A DNA stretch of 56,942 nt from an uncultured Lachnospiraceae bacterium (GCA_910585295.1 CAJUDE010000047.1:1-56942), one strand, 5' to 3'; counted from the first letter of the stretch, positions 1 to 7,875 are shown. Program-made: numbers and translations. Notes: generated by a model from the sequence alone, not told the origin.

Positions 1-336
1 CTGCTGACTTCTCATGGCAAATCTTATTTCAACCACGGCCGCAAATGTTTTATTGCATTGGCTGTGTCCATGAGACCTCCCCGGGTACTCACACGCTCTT
101 TCCCTCTTATACTCACTCCATAAATACTAAATACAGTTCCGTGCAGTTATCGGACTTTGGTTTGTTTGGCAACCTTATCCCTGTATTTAGCCTCAAATGT
201 AGCAAGCCAGAGTTTTGCCTAATCCTTTCTTCAGATTCCATCTCACGATGGACACCCTTGGCTTCGGCTGTATCCTTCCCACTGCCGGGCGGATTGGGGA
301 CTTTCACCCGTTAGAACGTGTGCCCACCGGGCACAC
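1..336 (-). mobile_element. Group II intron, 5' end (runs out of the window to the left)
   Basis: On the minus strand the element begins at 336 with GTGTGCCC, then a short self-complementary stem and the stretch AACGGGTGAAAGTCCCC, which is characteristic of domain I of ORF-bearing bacterial group II introns. Further in come GTGAGTACCCGGGGAGGTCT and, at the window edge, AGAAGTCAGCAG, both typical of the region leading into the intron-encoded reverse transcriptase. The RT itself would lie left of position 1. The intron starts six bases after a terminator hairpin (343-376), the placement typical of class C introns. Short ORFs inside it on either strand are not credible genes. The family call is from recognition of sequence motifs, not from a folded structure. 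Confidence 0.75.
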
Positions 337-342
337 CATAAG

Positions 343-376
343 AAAAGCACTCAAGGAGAACCCCTTAAGTGCTTTT
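343..376. terminator. Terminator hairpin behind the tail genes and 5' exon of the intron
   Basis: Stem of 14 bp with one mismatch (AAAAGCACTCAAGG / CCTTAAGTGCTTTT) and a 6-base loop, with T runs on both strands, so it can act in both directions. It lies downstream of the leftward tail genes and immediately 5' of the group II intron. Confidence 0.75.
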
Positions 377-414
377 GTTTAGGCAAAATATCCAATTTAG
401 AGGCTTCCGTCCAC

Positions 415-431
415 TAAACACGGATTTGAAG
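415..431 (+). repeat. Left inverted repeat of the tail-fibre cassette
   Basis: TAAACACGGATTTGAAG, exact inverted match to 1040-1056. Both copies are in frame and encode LNTDLK. Confidence 0.75.
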
Positions 432-725
432 GACGTCAGTGGCATAAGATTTATAGATTTTGGGGAATATGACCATGAATCAATGACAGTGGATGAAGTC
501 ATTAAGGAAATTTTCAATAAAGTGCCTTTGGACAGGAAAAACATATTCCTTGGCTGTTTTGTGCGTGGGCAGGAGTACAAAGTGGTCATGCAGTCCTATA
601 AGCATAATCGGGACTATGGCTCTGCCATTTTATTCTCGTATGCATTCCCTGAAGTTATTTTTTATAGGAAAACATCTGGGGTCTTGAGGAAATGCACCAC
701 TGAATGGAAGGAGGAGACCATTTAG
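415..725 (+). pseudogene. Silent alternative 3' end of a phage tail-fibre gene
   Basis: The open frame reads LNTDLK, then about 97 residues ending in KEETI. It contains a segment (YGSAILFSYAFPEVIFYR) like the C-terminal tip domain of siphophage/myophage tail fibres. It has no credible start of its own: the first 17 bases, TAAACACGGATTTGAAG, are an exact inverted copy of bases inside the active fibre gene (1040-1056), and the same LNTDLK is encoded in the same reading frame there. It points tail-to-tail at the active fibre gene and overlaps its stop codon region. This is the arrangement of a silent cassette in an invertible fibre segment (compare the G segment of phage Mu). No recombinase gene is in the window. 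The remaining doubt is whether the switch is still functional. Confidence 0.65.
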
Positions 726-1765
726 CTACGTTTCAGAGGGTATAGGAGGGTAAATGGCGCTGCATATTCCAATAGGTGTTCAACATAGAAAACCACCTTC
801 CCATTAGGTTCAGCTATGACAGCCGCCACTTTCCCATTGTCCACAGTGCTAAAGGTATAGCTTACACTCCCACATACCCTAAAACGTGGTGCGTATTTTT
901 CTGGCATCGTAAGCAAGGTGCCTGAAAACCCCTCTGTCGCTGCTGGGATGGAGCCATGAACCATGACAATGCCGCTTTCTATATAAACCTTTGCAAACAT
1001 ACCCCCTTCCATCACTGCCTCTTCCGAGATATCTTGGTGCTTCAAATCCGTGTTTAACTTACTAAGCGCCCCTGTCACCGTCCCATCCGCCAGATTGGAT
1101 ATATCGCTTGATCCCAGCACCTCATACAGGTACCTTACATTATGGAAAAGCGTTGTGACTTTCTTAATAGCTTCTGAAAACTTATCCTTTATGGACAGCG
1201 GGGGCATGGTATGCCATTTCCGCCCCCCATTAGCCGTAGAATAGCCCTCAAGCTGGCTCTCGCCACCAATAGTAGGGACGCCCATTTTTACAAGCACTTC
1301 GTCATCAGATTCAAATGTGCAGGTGTTGTCCTTTAGATCCCCATCCGCCCAGAGGGACTCCCTCCAGCCACCCCACGCACCATCCATGGACATCCTGCCA
1401 AAAACCGTTATGCCATCTGCGCTATGCACAATAGCCTTTTGGGTTCTGGCTGCCCCTGGTGAATGTTCTGCTGCATGGCTTGTTTTTAGCGTAAACCAAT
1501 ATTCATTTTCTGATTCATATGGCAGCACGCCTTCAATTTTGTTAGACTGGCACAGGCATATGCTGCTGGTCTGGGGCAGTCCACCCTCACCCAGCACATC
1601 AATATTGCCTGTGAAGGTTCCAATGGCCAGCTTATCCTGCTTTTTGTCCCCTAAATCTTTCAAATCTTTATCCACCATATCCATGGCTCGGTTGAAAACC
1701 CCAATATCATAAAAATCATCTTCCCCTGGTTTTGGATAGCCAAAATCATCTGTCCCAATCCCCAT
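722..1765 (-). CDS. Phage tail fibre / receptor-binding protein
   Basis: A 347-residue protein in the position expected for the tail fibre, directly behind the baseplate/YmfQ gene, whose 3' end it overlaps by 20 bp. The N-terminal part (about 1-236) would be the constant part that attaches to the baseplate. It contains a repeated module of the kind found in Firmicute fibres (DNTCTFESDDEVLVKMG and similar). The C-terminal ~105 residues (FAKVYIESGIVMVHG...YAAPFTLLYPLKRS) form the likely receptor-binding tip. The boundary between the two parts coincides with the inverted repeat shared with the silent cassette at 415-725. Assignment rests mainly on position and general character; the protein is typically poorly conserved. 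Confidence 0.75.
   Translation of the reverse strand: MGIGTDDFGYPKPGEDDFYDIGVFNRAMDMVDKDLKDLGDKKQDKLAIGTFTGNIDVLGEGGLPQTSSICLCQSNKIEGVLPYESENEYWFTLKTSHAAEHSPGAARTQKAIVHSADGITVFGRMSMDGAWGGWRESLWADGDLKDNTCTFESDDEVLVKMGVPTIGGESQLEGYSTANGGRKWHTMPPLSIKDKFSEAIKKVTTLFHNVRYLYEVLGSSDISNLADGTVTGALSKLNTDLKHQDISEEAVMEGGMFAKVYIESGIVMVHGSIPAATEGFSGTLLTMPEKYAPRFRVCGSVSYTFSTVDNGKVAAVIAEPNGKVVFYVEHLLEYAAPFTLLYPLKRS
1040..1056 (-). repeat. Right inverted repeat of the tail-fibre cassette
   Basis: Reads TAAACACGGATTTGAAG on the minus strand, within the active fibre gene at about residue 237-242; pairs with 415-431. Recombination between the two would swap the last ~105 residues of the fibre. Confidence 0.75.
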
Positions 1766-2312
1766 CGTTTAACACCTCATTCCTTATTTGGTTATGTGTA
1801 TATGCAGTAAGCTGCCCATGTGTAAATTGCCTTAATGTTTTATGCTGGTTATGCAACAAGGACAAATCAATTTCCATATTTGCCGGGATTACTTCCCCTA
1901 GCAGCCCTTCTACCATCCTATAGTTCTTTTTACTTTTTAACGCGACCCTCACTTTTACCTTATACTCAAGCTTTAAGAGTTCTAATACGTACCCTTCTTC
2001 CCCACATAAGTTTCCCAATTTCTTTTTTAAAGCATGGGTTGTATAAGGGATTGCATTATTCCACTTTGCCAGGACACGGAGCCGTCGGTTTTCCAGTGTG
2101 TCATCGTCTAATACTTCAATGCCCAGCATAGCCTCATACTTTTTTATCCCTTGCGCATCTGCAGATATGATAAACTGATTATTTGTCAGTTCTTCCGTAA
2201 TATCTTCAAGCGTCTGGACTTCCTGCTGCTGCGCCTTTAATGTTTTTTCCAACTCTTTATACCCGTGAAGAAACTCTGGCAGGTACGAAATTAAATCCAC
2301 TTCCCTTAACAT
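1746..2312 (-). CDS. Phage tail protein, YmfQ/XkdU family (DUF2313)
   Basis: 188 residues with the family's features: N-terminal LISYLPEFLHGYKELEKTLKAQ helix, then an ENRRLRVLAKWN segment and an IPANMEIDL near the C-terminus, matching YmfQ of E. coli e14 and XkdU of PBSX. In contractile-tail prophages this protein lies between the baseplate wedge J protein and the fibre, as here. It overlaps the upstream J gene by 7 bp and the fibre gene by 20 bp, so the three are translationally coupled. Its likely role is a baseplate-to-fibre connector. Confidence 0.85.
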   Translation of the reverse strand: MLREVDLISYLPEFLHGYKELEKTLKAQQQEVQTLEDITEELTNNQFIISADAQGIKKYEAMLGIEVLDDDTLENRRLRVLAKWNNAIPYTTHALKKKLGNLCGEEGYVLELLKLEYKVKVRVALKSKKNYRMVEGLLGEVIPANMEIDLSLLHNQHKTLRQFTHGQLTAYTHNQIRNEVLNDGDWDR

Positions 2313-3370
2313 GGCACGACACCCCCAGATACCGGGAGGTACTCCCCTCCTAAAATAATATTTTCCGCCTTGCCATTTAACTTTACGGAAGATATGTCAA
2401 CCATCCCATCTGTGGACAGTAACCTTGCCTCAATTTGGGCTATCCTGACCACTAAAGCTTCCTGCCCTTCCCATTGCTGCCGTAGCTGCCCTAAATAATT
2501 TTCTACTTCCTGCATCATCTGGGAATGCAGCGCCTCAAAACTATAGCCTGTGCCGTAAACTGCCTGTACCCCAACCTCTATTTGGCATTCCTGCGGCGTG
2601 TCCACTGTCACTACATGCCCAATGGGGGCAATCCCTCCCCCTTCCCCATCCTGCAATGGGTCTATCTCCTGCTGCACCCGCCCCAGGAGTTCTTCACTTG
2701 CTTTCTGGTAGCTGGCATCCAGGACTGTAAGTTTCACTGTCCCTGGGCCAGCCCACACAGGAGTGACTTTCACCGACCCGACGCCAGGAATGGAAAGTGT
2801 TTTGTCCATGTAATCTTTTTTGTTCCCGCCAAAGACCTTGGACTCGAAAGAATCAAAGTATTGTTTCCTCAGCGCCTCCGTATCCGTCTCTTCTTCCCCT
2901 GGAATTAGAAGCCTTGTCAGGGCTGCCGTCTTAAGCCCTGGGATATAATTGACAGGGATAAGCTTCCCAAATATGCCGTTCCCCGCAACCCCTGCTGTTT
3001 CACATTGAAGCTTATAAGCGCCGTCCGTGGTTTTCCCTATTACTTCATAATTTAAGCCTTCACAGCTAAAGCGTACCCCTGGCTCTATCTCCAAAATATC
3101 TGGGGTGAATGTACCCTCCAGGATGGCATGGGTCGCTGCCTTTGACGTAATTCCCCGTTCTTTTGCCCTCCTGAGCAAAAACTCCCTGGAGGAGGTATCT
3201 GCAAAGGTCTCTTTCAATATTACATCCAGCTCTATATACATAAGCTGCATTTCTGCCGCTGCTGGGGCAAGCGCATCATAAATGATAGACCCTTCCCTTT
3301 TGTCCATGTCGTCCGGCACACGCCCCAGCATCCTTTCTAATATGTCTTCATAAGTGATATCCTCATACAT
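2306..3370 (-). CDS. Baseplate J-like protein (XkdT family)
   Basis: 354 residues, the usual length for Firmicute gpJ/XkdT. The N-terminus (YEDILERMLGRVPDDMDKREGSII) and the mid-protein GVRFSCEGLNYEV and SIPGVGSVKVTPVWAGPGTVKLTV segments are diagnostic of the baseplate wedge J family. Two such proteins per wedge link the tail tube hub to the fibres in contractile tails. It abuts XkdS-like and YmfQ-like genes in the standard PBSX order. No lesion is visible, but its phage can no longer make particles because the capsid and tape-measure genes are absent. Confidence 0.9.
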   Translation of the reverse strand: MYEDITYEDILERMLGRVPDDMDKREGSIIYDALAPAAAEMQLMYIELDVILKETFADTSSREFLLRRAKERGITSKAATHAILEGTFTPDILEIEPGVRFSCEGLNYEVIGKTTDGAYKLQCETAGVAGNGIFGKLIPVNYIPGLKTAALTRLLIPGEEETDTEALRKQYFDSFESKVFGGNKKDYMDKTLSIPGVGSVKVTPVWAGPGTVKLTVLDASYQKASEELLGRVQQEIDPLQDGEGGGIAPIGHVVTVDTPQECQIEVGVQAVYGTGYSFEALHSQMMQEVENYLGQLRQQWEGQEALVVRIAQIEARLLSTDGMVDISSVKLNGKAENIILGGEYLPVSGGVVPC

Positions 3371-3771
3371 TAAATCTCCAGCTCCTTTTCTGCCTGTATT
3401 CCTCCAAAAATTGTATGGACGGTGAACATTGCCTTCACCATATTCCCAGACGCCTCAAATTCAAACCCATCCGCGCCTTCTACCCTGCTATCCTGGAGTA
3501 ACGCCTCTGTAACCCTGCGTTCTAGCTCTGGGCAGACGTAGCTTAACGGCTCCCCAAATAGGTCCAGGAGTTCTATCCCATAATCCCAAGAATAAATCAG
3601 GTACTGGTAGCGCTCTGTATTCAGGATTTTAAATATCACCTGTTCCATGGCCTCCAGCCCGTCTATTTTCCCACATACTGCCTGGTTCCCCTTATCCATC
3701 CTGTAAGTTTTGCTTGACTCTTCCTCTACTTCAAAATCCTCTTCTAAAAATTCTGTCCCTGCTGGTATCAT
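3370..3771 (-). CDS. Phage baseplate protein, XkdS family (DUF2634, gp25-like)
   Basis: 133 residues. The segment SSKTYRMDKGNQAVCGKIDGLEAMEQVIFKILNTERYQYLIYSWDYG is cut here to its key elements: a TYR-D/N motif, the invariant GKIDGLEAMEQ, and ERYQYLIYSWDYGIEL, all hallmarks of DUF2634. The family is structurally related to T4 gp25/lysozyme-like baseplate wedge proteins. One base overlaps the J gene stop/start and four overlap the upstream DUF2577 gene, giving a compact late operon. Confidence 0.88.
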   Translation of the reverse strand: MIPAGTEFLEEDFEVEEESSKTYRMDKGNQAVCGKIDGLEAMEQVIFKILNTERYQYLIYSWDYGIELLDLFGEPLSYVCPELERRVTEALLQDSRVEGADGFEFEASGNMVKAMFTVHTIFGGIQAEKELEI

Positions 3772-4139
3772 GCCACAACCCTATCCAATACAAAATATTT
3801 TTGCCCGCCTTGCTGCCTTGCCAAGATAACCTTCTCGCCAACCGCCAGGCCATTCCTTACTGTTACTTCCTGCCTACCTGAAATATGGTGTACATGGCCG
3901 TCTGACGCATCCATTGTATCCATGTCTATTTCAATTGTTATTTTATGCTCTGTTACGTTCCCTGAAAGGATAAGCTGCGCTTGGCCAAGATCCATTTTCT
4001 GCTCCACATTTATTTTTAATGGAGAGACACTCTCTACAATTCCAAAACATAAATTTACTGGCTTTGTAGACTCCATGGCTTCGACCGCTGCTTTTTTTAT
4101 TGTTTTTACTAATTTTATTGCATCAGGCAATAAACTCAC
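3768..4139 (-). CDS. Phage baseplate protein, XkdR family (DUF2577)
   Basis: 123 residues matching DUF2577: N-terminal KLVKTIKKAAVEAMESTKP, LCFGIVESVSPLKINVEQK, and a C-terminal LAVGEKVILARQQGGQKYFVLDR. These small proteins lie between XkdQ (hydrolase/hub) and XkdS in PBSX-like phages. Here the upstream gene is only a fragment of XkdQ, which it overlaps by 17 bp. The protein itself appears complete. Confidence 0.88.
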   Translation of the reverse strand: MSLLPDAIKLVKTIKKAAVEAMESTKPVNLCFGIVESVSPLKINVEQKMDLGQAQLILSGNVTEHKITIEIDMDTMDASDGHVHHISGRQEVTVRNGLAVGEKVILARQQGGQKYFVLDRVVA

Positions 4140-4501
4140 CCCCTCTTAATGTCAGATCCATCCAATGCCCGGCGCCTTTGTATATGTGCCTGCACTTTTC
4201 CACTAACATAAAATTCCTTACTTCTTTATCCCCGAGGCTCAGGCTTACCACAACCATGCTCCCTGCCCGTACCCGGTTATCCCCGATAGCATCCTTAACC
4301 TTCAAGTTCCTGGTCTTTTGGTTATAAAGCTTCAAAAGCGCGTCTGCTTTGGCCTTCCCATTTTCCCCCTCCTGAAGCGTGTCGAAATACTGCAGGATAC
4401 CCCAGCGGTTTATGTTAGAGCTATCCTGCGCAATATAAATATCACGCCTCCCCGTTTCCTGGTTATCATAGGCCAGCTTTACCCGGTTATAGGTATTGCC
4501 A
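4123..4501 (-). pseudogene. XkdQ-like baseplate hub/hydrolase, C-terminal fragment
   Basis: An open frame of about 126 codons with no start of its own begins at GNTYNRVKLAYDNQETG and runs through GRRDIYIAQDSSNINRWGIL and KLKVKDAIGDNRVRAGSMV to RGGEFIA. This is the C-terminal third of XkdQ-type proteins (phage late-control D/hub family), which are normally about 320-350 residues. The missing N-terminal part is replaced by the end of the primase fragment: the two reading frames meet within a few bases at 4495-4505. The gene lies in the correct place before the DUF2577 gene, so this is the right boundary of a large internal prophage deletion. Confidence 0.8.
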
Positions 4502-5305
4502 TCAATGCTTCACGGTGCATTTTAGCCGGGAGGACAACTCATCCAGCAATGTGACCTTGCCTTTTTCATAATCACCAAAGACAATTACCTCCTCAAACTT
4601 GTTTATCCAATCCCAGCAGTACGGAACCCATGTAAACCCTTTCGCCCCATTCGGTACTGACACCGCATTCTCAATCCCAGCCGTTGCCACGGAAAGGCTG
4701 TCCACCTGCCCTTCTGTGATAATCAGGCGGTCAAACTTGCCATTGCACTGCGCCATCCCAAACAAAATCGGCTTGCAGCCTGCTTGGCACCACTCCTTGT
4801 TCCTGTCCTTCCCTGGGTCAAAATCCGCCTTACGGTATTTTACAAACTGCATCTGCCCATCAGGATCCAGGAAAGGGAATACCAATATGTTTGGGCGTCC
4901 CGTCTGCACAGTAATTTGGTACTTTTTTATAACTTCCTCAGATATCCCGCGCCTGGCTAAATACCGCACCGCTTCCAGCTTAGGCTCTATTGGCCTGTTC
5001 GGCGCCTTTAACTTCAGAAACTGCTTTTTCGGGCGATAATACTCATCAACCTCATTCCCAAGGGAAAAATCAAAATCCTTAGAAAGGGTCAGCATATTCC
5101 CTGACACCCCGCAGGATGCCCGCAAGCATTTAAACTGCCCGGTCCTCAAACTTATGGAAAATGAATTGAGGTTGTCCCTTGTGGGTTTGGGGCTGCAGTA
5201 TGGACACAGCTTAAAAAATAACTCCCCATTATGCTCCCGCGTCTGCGCATGCACAAACCTTGCAAACTCAAAAACGTCACGCTCTTTAAACTCATACATA
5301 TTCAT
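4502..5305 (-). pseudogene. Phage DnaG-type primase(/helicase), truncated
   Basis: 267 residues. The N-terminus has a zinc-finger CPYC with downstream KCLRASCG (CHC2-like), then a Toprim domain with ITEGQVDSL (the catalytic Glu motif) and VIVFGDYEKGK (the DxD-type acidic site). The frame stops at LKCTVKH, inside the Toprim region, exactly where the XkdQ fragment begins. Phage primases of this type usually continue for several hundred residues, often into a DnaB-like helicase. It overlaps the upstream replication gene by 4 bp (ATGA), typical of early-gene operons. The truncation places early replication genes directly against late tail genes, so packaging, capsid and tube genes must have been lost. 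Confidence 0.8.
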
Positions 5306-6179
5306 CCCCCCAAACTGTTAGGCCCATACTTCCACCATTCCTCACCATCCTCAACCAACCCGTCCCCCAAGCTTTGCTCTGGCTCTGGTTTCCCATTTCC
5401 TGGTATGCCTGAAATCCTGTTTGGCTGCGCATCCCCATAATTGCAGTCCAGGTAATCCACATACCCGCTGTTAAAGAACGTGCCGCCGTTTTGCGGCTTC
5501 CTCCAGCCATCCTTTTCCAGACCCTCCAGGTAACGCCTTACCACCCTGCCCATTTCATCAGCCCAATCCCAAGCAGCTTTAACTTTTTGGCATCTGACAC
5601 CTGCCCTTTTCCCTTCTTGACCGGGTACATCCCCCATAGCTGCTCAAACAGCGCCAAAGCATCCGCTATGCGCATGTTGTTTTTATTCTGTCCTCTGCTC
5701 TTTTCTACTTTACTCTGCCCGATTATGTATGCATTATCTTGGATTATGCCTGCATCATCTTGAATTATGTCTACATTTGGGTTAATTTTGCCGTGACTTA
5801 ATAAAAGGTACTCTTTTTTCATACTCACTTTTTCGCGCCTGGACGTGGCTTTCATGTATCTCTTTTGCACCCCGCAGGACGTAAGGATACCAAAATTTTT
5901 GAAAAGCCTTTCTGAAAAAATGTCCCTCCTGACACAAGCTGACACTACTTCCTGTATAAAATTTTTATTGTCGCAGGACAAACCGTTTTCCGACATGAAC
6001 AGCAACAATGAATCTTCTGACCATTCACAGTAATAACCTAACTCACCATAAATTTTCTGATAGAGTTTGACAACTACTGCAAAGCCCTTTAGTCCAAATT
6101 CAGCCTGTATCAAACGTATTTTCTCTTCCAATTGGCAATTTAACTCAAAGTAGTCCAACCCTACTTTGTAATCTGCCAT
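5302..6179 (-). pseudogene. Phage replication protein, DUF4373/Lin1244-like, frameshifted
   Basis: The start ATG at 6179 has a strong ribosome site (AAGGGGG). The first part (ADYKVGLDYFELNC, YQKIYGELGYYCEW, QKRYMKATSRR) is the Lin1244/DUF4373 N-terminal domain common to phage replication initiators. The C-terminal part in the next frame (DEMGRVVRRYLEGLEKDG, then WRKPQNGGTFFNSGYVDYLD) is the matching C-terminal domain. The frames switch near 5560: one reads GIGLMKWAGW-stop, the other DEMGRV. A single missing base would restore one protein of about 290 residues ending with the ATGA overlap to the primase. Either a true frameshift mutation or a sequencing error; the joined product is what the family predicts. 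Confidence 0.75.
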
Positions 6180-6297
6180 ATCTATGAACCCCCTTCTGCG
6201 TTTTATGGTGGACATGCATCTGCTGCACAACCCAGCCCTTAAAATCCCTCATCCTATAGTCCCTCTTCCGCTCCATGCCCAAGGCGCCCCTTAGCAT
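6145..6297 (-). CDS. Small basic phage protein, first gene of the leftward early operon
   Basis: A 50-residue frame starting at ATG 6297, preceded by GGAGG eight bases upstream. It is rich in Arg, Lys and His (MERKRDYRMRDFKGW near the start). It overlaps the start of the DUF4373 gene in another frame. It is the first credible start after the early promoter at 6429-6457. I do not recognise the family; short basic early phage proteins are often DNA-binding, but that is only inference. Confidence 0.45.
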   Translation of the reverse strand: MLRGALGMERKRDYRMRDFKGWVVQQMHVHHKTQKGVHRYGRLQSRVGLL

Positions 6298-6314
6298 CCT
6301 TTCCACCTCCTATC

Positions 6315-6479
6315 TGAAAATTTCTAACTTTTATATTGACTTTAGCTAGAAAATTCTATAGAATCAAAATAACAACAAATTGACCACAAACAAAATATCT
6401 TTTCTAGGATTTTCTAGTTGATATGCATAGTATAATTAGATTATTCTAGTTTGTCAAGCAGTTTTTTAGAATTTTCTAG
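6315..6479. promoter_or_regulatory. Prophage immunity region: early and repressor promoters with repeated operators
   Basis: Leftward promoter on the minus strand: TTGACA (6452-6457), 17 bases, TATACT (6429-6434). Rightward promoter: TTGACT (6336-6341), 17 bases, TAGAAT (6359-6364), pointing at the repressor. Operator-like sites share the dyad TAGAA-WW-TTCTA: 6347-6358 (TAGAAAATTCTA) and its exact reverse complement at 6467-6478. A related site lies at 6404-6417 (CTAGGATTTTCTAG), and half sites at 6444-6449 and near 6315-6325. The sites overlap both promoters, as expected for binding by the adjacent XRE repressor. Confidence 0.75.
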
Positions 6480-6494
6480 TTTTGGAGGAATATT

Positions 6495-6869
6495 ATGTAT
6501 GAGATTTTTTCTAAATTATTGGAGGAGAGAAACTTAAGAGCCGCTGACGTGTGCAAGGGGACTGGATTGCCATCTTCCCTTTTCAGTGAATGGAAACGCG
6601 GAAAAAGCAACCCAAAAGCGGATAAGCTGCAAAAAATTGCAGACTTCTTCGGAGTGTCTATTGAGTATTTAATGACCGGAGAAAAAAAAGAAGAATCTCC
6701 TATGTATTACGCCAACGAAGAAACCGTCAAACTTGCCCAAGAAATGTTTGAGGATGAAGACATGCGCTCCCTCTTTGACATGAAGCGTAATATGCCGCCG
6801 GAACGGTTTAAGGTGCATATGGAGTTTATGAAGAATCTTTATAATCAGGAAAAGGGGGAAGATTATTAA
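6495..6869 (+). CDS. XRE-family prophage repressor (cI-like)
   Basis: 124 residues. The N-terminal HTH_3 domain (residues 1-60) reads through LLEERNLRAADVCKGTGLPSS, LFSEWKRGKSNPKADKLQKI and ADFFGVSIEYLMTG, a textbook XRE fold. A short charged C-terminal region (about 65-124) has no peptidase signature, so induction would not be by RecA-stimulated self-cleavage. The start has a ribosome site GGAGG. It is divergent from the early operon, and its own upstream DNA carries several copies of a TAGAA/TTCTA dyad. It most likely represses the leftward promoter and may control its own. Because it is intact, it could still give superinfection immunity although the prophage is defective. Confidence 0.88.
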   Translation: MYEIFSKLLEERNLRAADVCKGTGLPSSLFSEWKRGKSNPKADKLQKIADFFGVSIEYLMTGEKKEESPMYYANEETVKLAQEMFEDEDMRSLFDMKRNMPPERFKVHMEFMKNLYNQEKGEDY

Positions 6870-6920
6870 ACCCGTTTTATTGGGCTTAACATAATATAAT
6901 GTATATAAGGGGTGATTGAA

Positions 6921-7136
6921 TTGGAAAATATCAACGTGCAGATTATGGACATGGATACCATGGTTCCAGAACATTTAGTTAAAAACGAAGATAATTCATA
7001 TACGATATTTTTAAATGCAAGGTTGTCAAAGGAAAACCAGTTAAAATCTTACTATCATGCCTTAAGGCATATAAATGAAAATGATTTTTGCAAAGAAAAT
7101 GTGCAGAAAATTGAATATGAAGCGCACAACGATTAA
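6921..7136 (+). CDS. Small protein of the prophage immunity region (ImmA-like tail motif)
   Basis: About 71 residues. I chose the TTG at 6921 because AAGGGGTGA ends five bases before it; a GTG at 6912 lies inside that ribosome site. The sequence (NINVQIMDMDTMVPEHLVKNEDNS then YYHALRHINENDFCKEN) ends in an HALxHIxxxDF pattern seen in small proteins beside phage XRE repressors. This pattern recalls the C-terminal part of ImmA/IrrE-type proteins, but the HExxH metalloprotease motif is absent. It is co-directional with the repressor 51 bp upstream and probably co-transcribed. Its function is unknown. Confidence 0.65.
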   Translation: MENINVQIMDMDTMVPEHLVKNEDNSYTIFLNARLSKENQLKSYYHALRHINENDFCKENVQKIEYEAHND

Positions 7137-7183
7137 ATTTGTACAAGTTTCAACAAATACATAAAGAAAAGGGGGAATTTGCT

Positions 7184-7627
7184 ATGTTGATAAGCTGTCC
7201 TGAATGCGGCAGGGAAATATCTGACAAAGCTATAAGCTGCCCAAACTGTGGAGCGGTTGTGGGGAAAAAGTTTTGCCAGCATTGTGGAGAAAAGATTGAT
7301 ACGGATTGTGTGGTATGCCCGAAATGCGGAAAGCAAGTGAAAGAACTGGGAGGGAATGATAGAAATATCATAATCAATAATTCTTCCAGCGCATCAGCCG
7401 CCGCCTCTTCCAGCGCAAGCGCATCGGTGCGCCCAGTTGTATACGGCAGGCTGAAAAATAAATGGATAGCCCTTTCACTTTGCATATTCACAATTTGTGG
7501 CCACAAATTTTACGAGTGCAAGATAGGGATGGGAATTCTATATCTTTGCACCATGGGGCTATTTGGAATTGGGTGGCTTATAGACCTTATAACCCTGGCC
7601 ATGAAACCTAACCCTTATTATGTTTAA
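7184..7627 (+). CDS. Zinc-ribbon and TM2-domain membrane protein
   Basis: 147 residues from the ATG at 7184, which follows GGGGGAA. Two to three zinc ribbons form the N-terminus: CPECGREISDKAISCPNCG, then FCQHCGEKI with VVCPKCGKQV. A low-complexity Ser/Ala linker (SSASAAASSSASAS) follows. The C-terminal ~60 residues hold two hydrophobic segments with the TM2 pattern (CGHKFYECKIGMGILYL ... GIGWLIDLI). Such proteins are membrane anchored with a cytoplasmic metal-binding head; function is not established. It may be carried by the prophage as a lysogenic-conversion gene, since it directly follows the immunity genes. Confidence 0.8.
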   Translation: MLISCPECGREISDKAISCPNCGAVVGKKFCQHCGEKIDTDCVVCPKCGKQVKELGGNDRNIIINNSSSASAAASSSASASVRPVVYGRLKNKWIALSLCIFTICGHKFYECKIGMGILYLCTMGLFGIGWLIDLITLAMKPNPYYV

Positions 7628-7807
7628 TGACTAATACCCACAGGCCGTTATTTTTATGCCCATTTTTAAGGAGGCACAAACGGGAATGGGCCATTATAAC
7701 AACCAAGGCCACAACCAGCACAAGGGAGGTTGCCATCTCCATGGGAACCTCTGACAAAAATTCTTATTATTGCACCTAATGCGGCATAACATAGAGTAAT
7801 AGGATAA

Positions 7808-7865
7808 GCAAAAAAATAGCCGTAAACCATCGGTTCTATCAAAGAACCCTTAAGTTTACAGCTAT
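7808..7865 (-). terminator. Terminator of the tRNA-Leu gene
   Basis: Long imperfect stem on the minus strand: AATAGCTGTAAAC pairs with GTTTACGGCTAT, with an inner GGTTCT/AGAACC stem. It is followed by seven T. It lies ten bases past the tRNA 3' end. Small ORFs drawn through it are artefacts. The rest of 7628-7807 shows no supportable gene. Confidence 0.8.
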
Positions 7866-7875
7866 TCCCAACTAC

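Noticed and set aside
45..314. Open frames in the first 314 bases on both strands
   Set aside because: They lie inside the structured 5' part of the group II intron and have no family signature or ribosome site.
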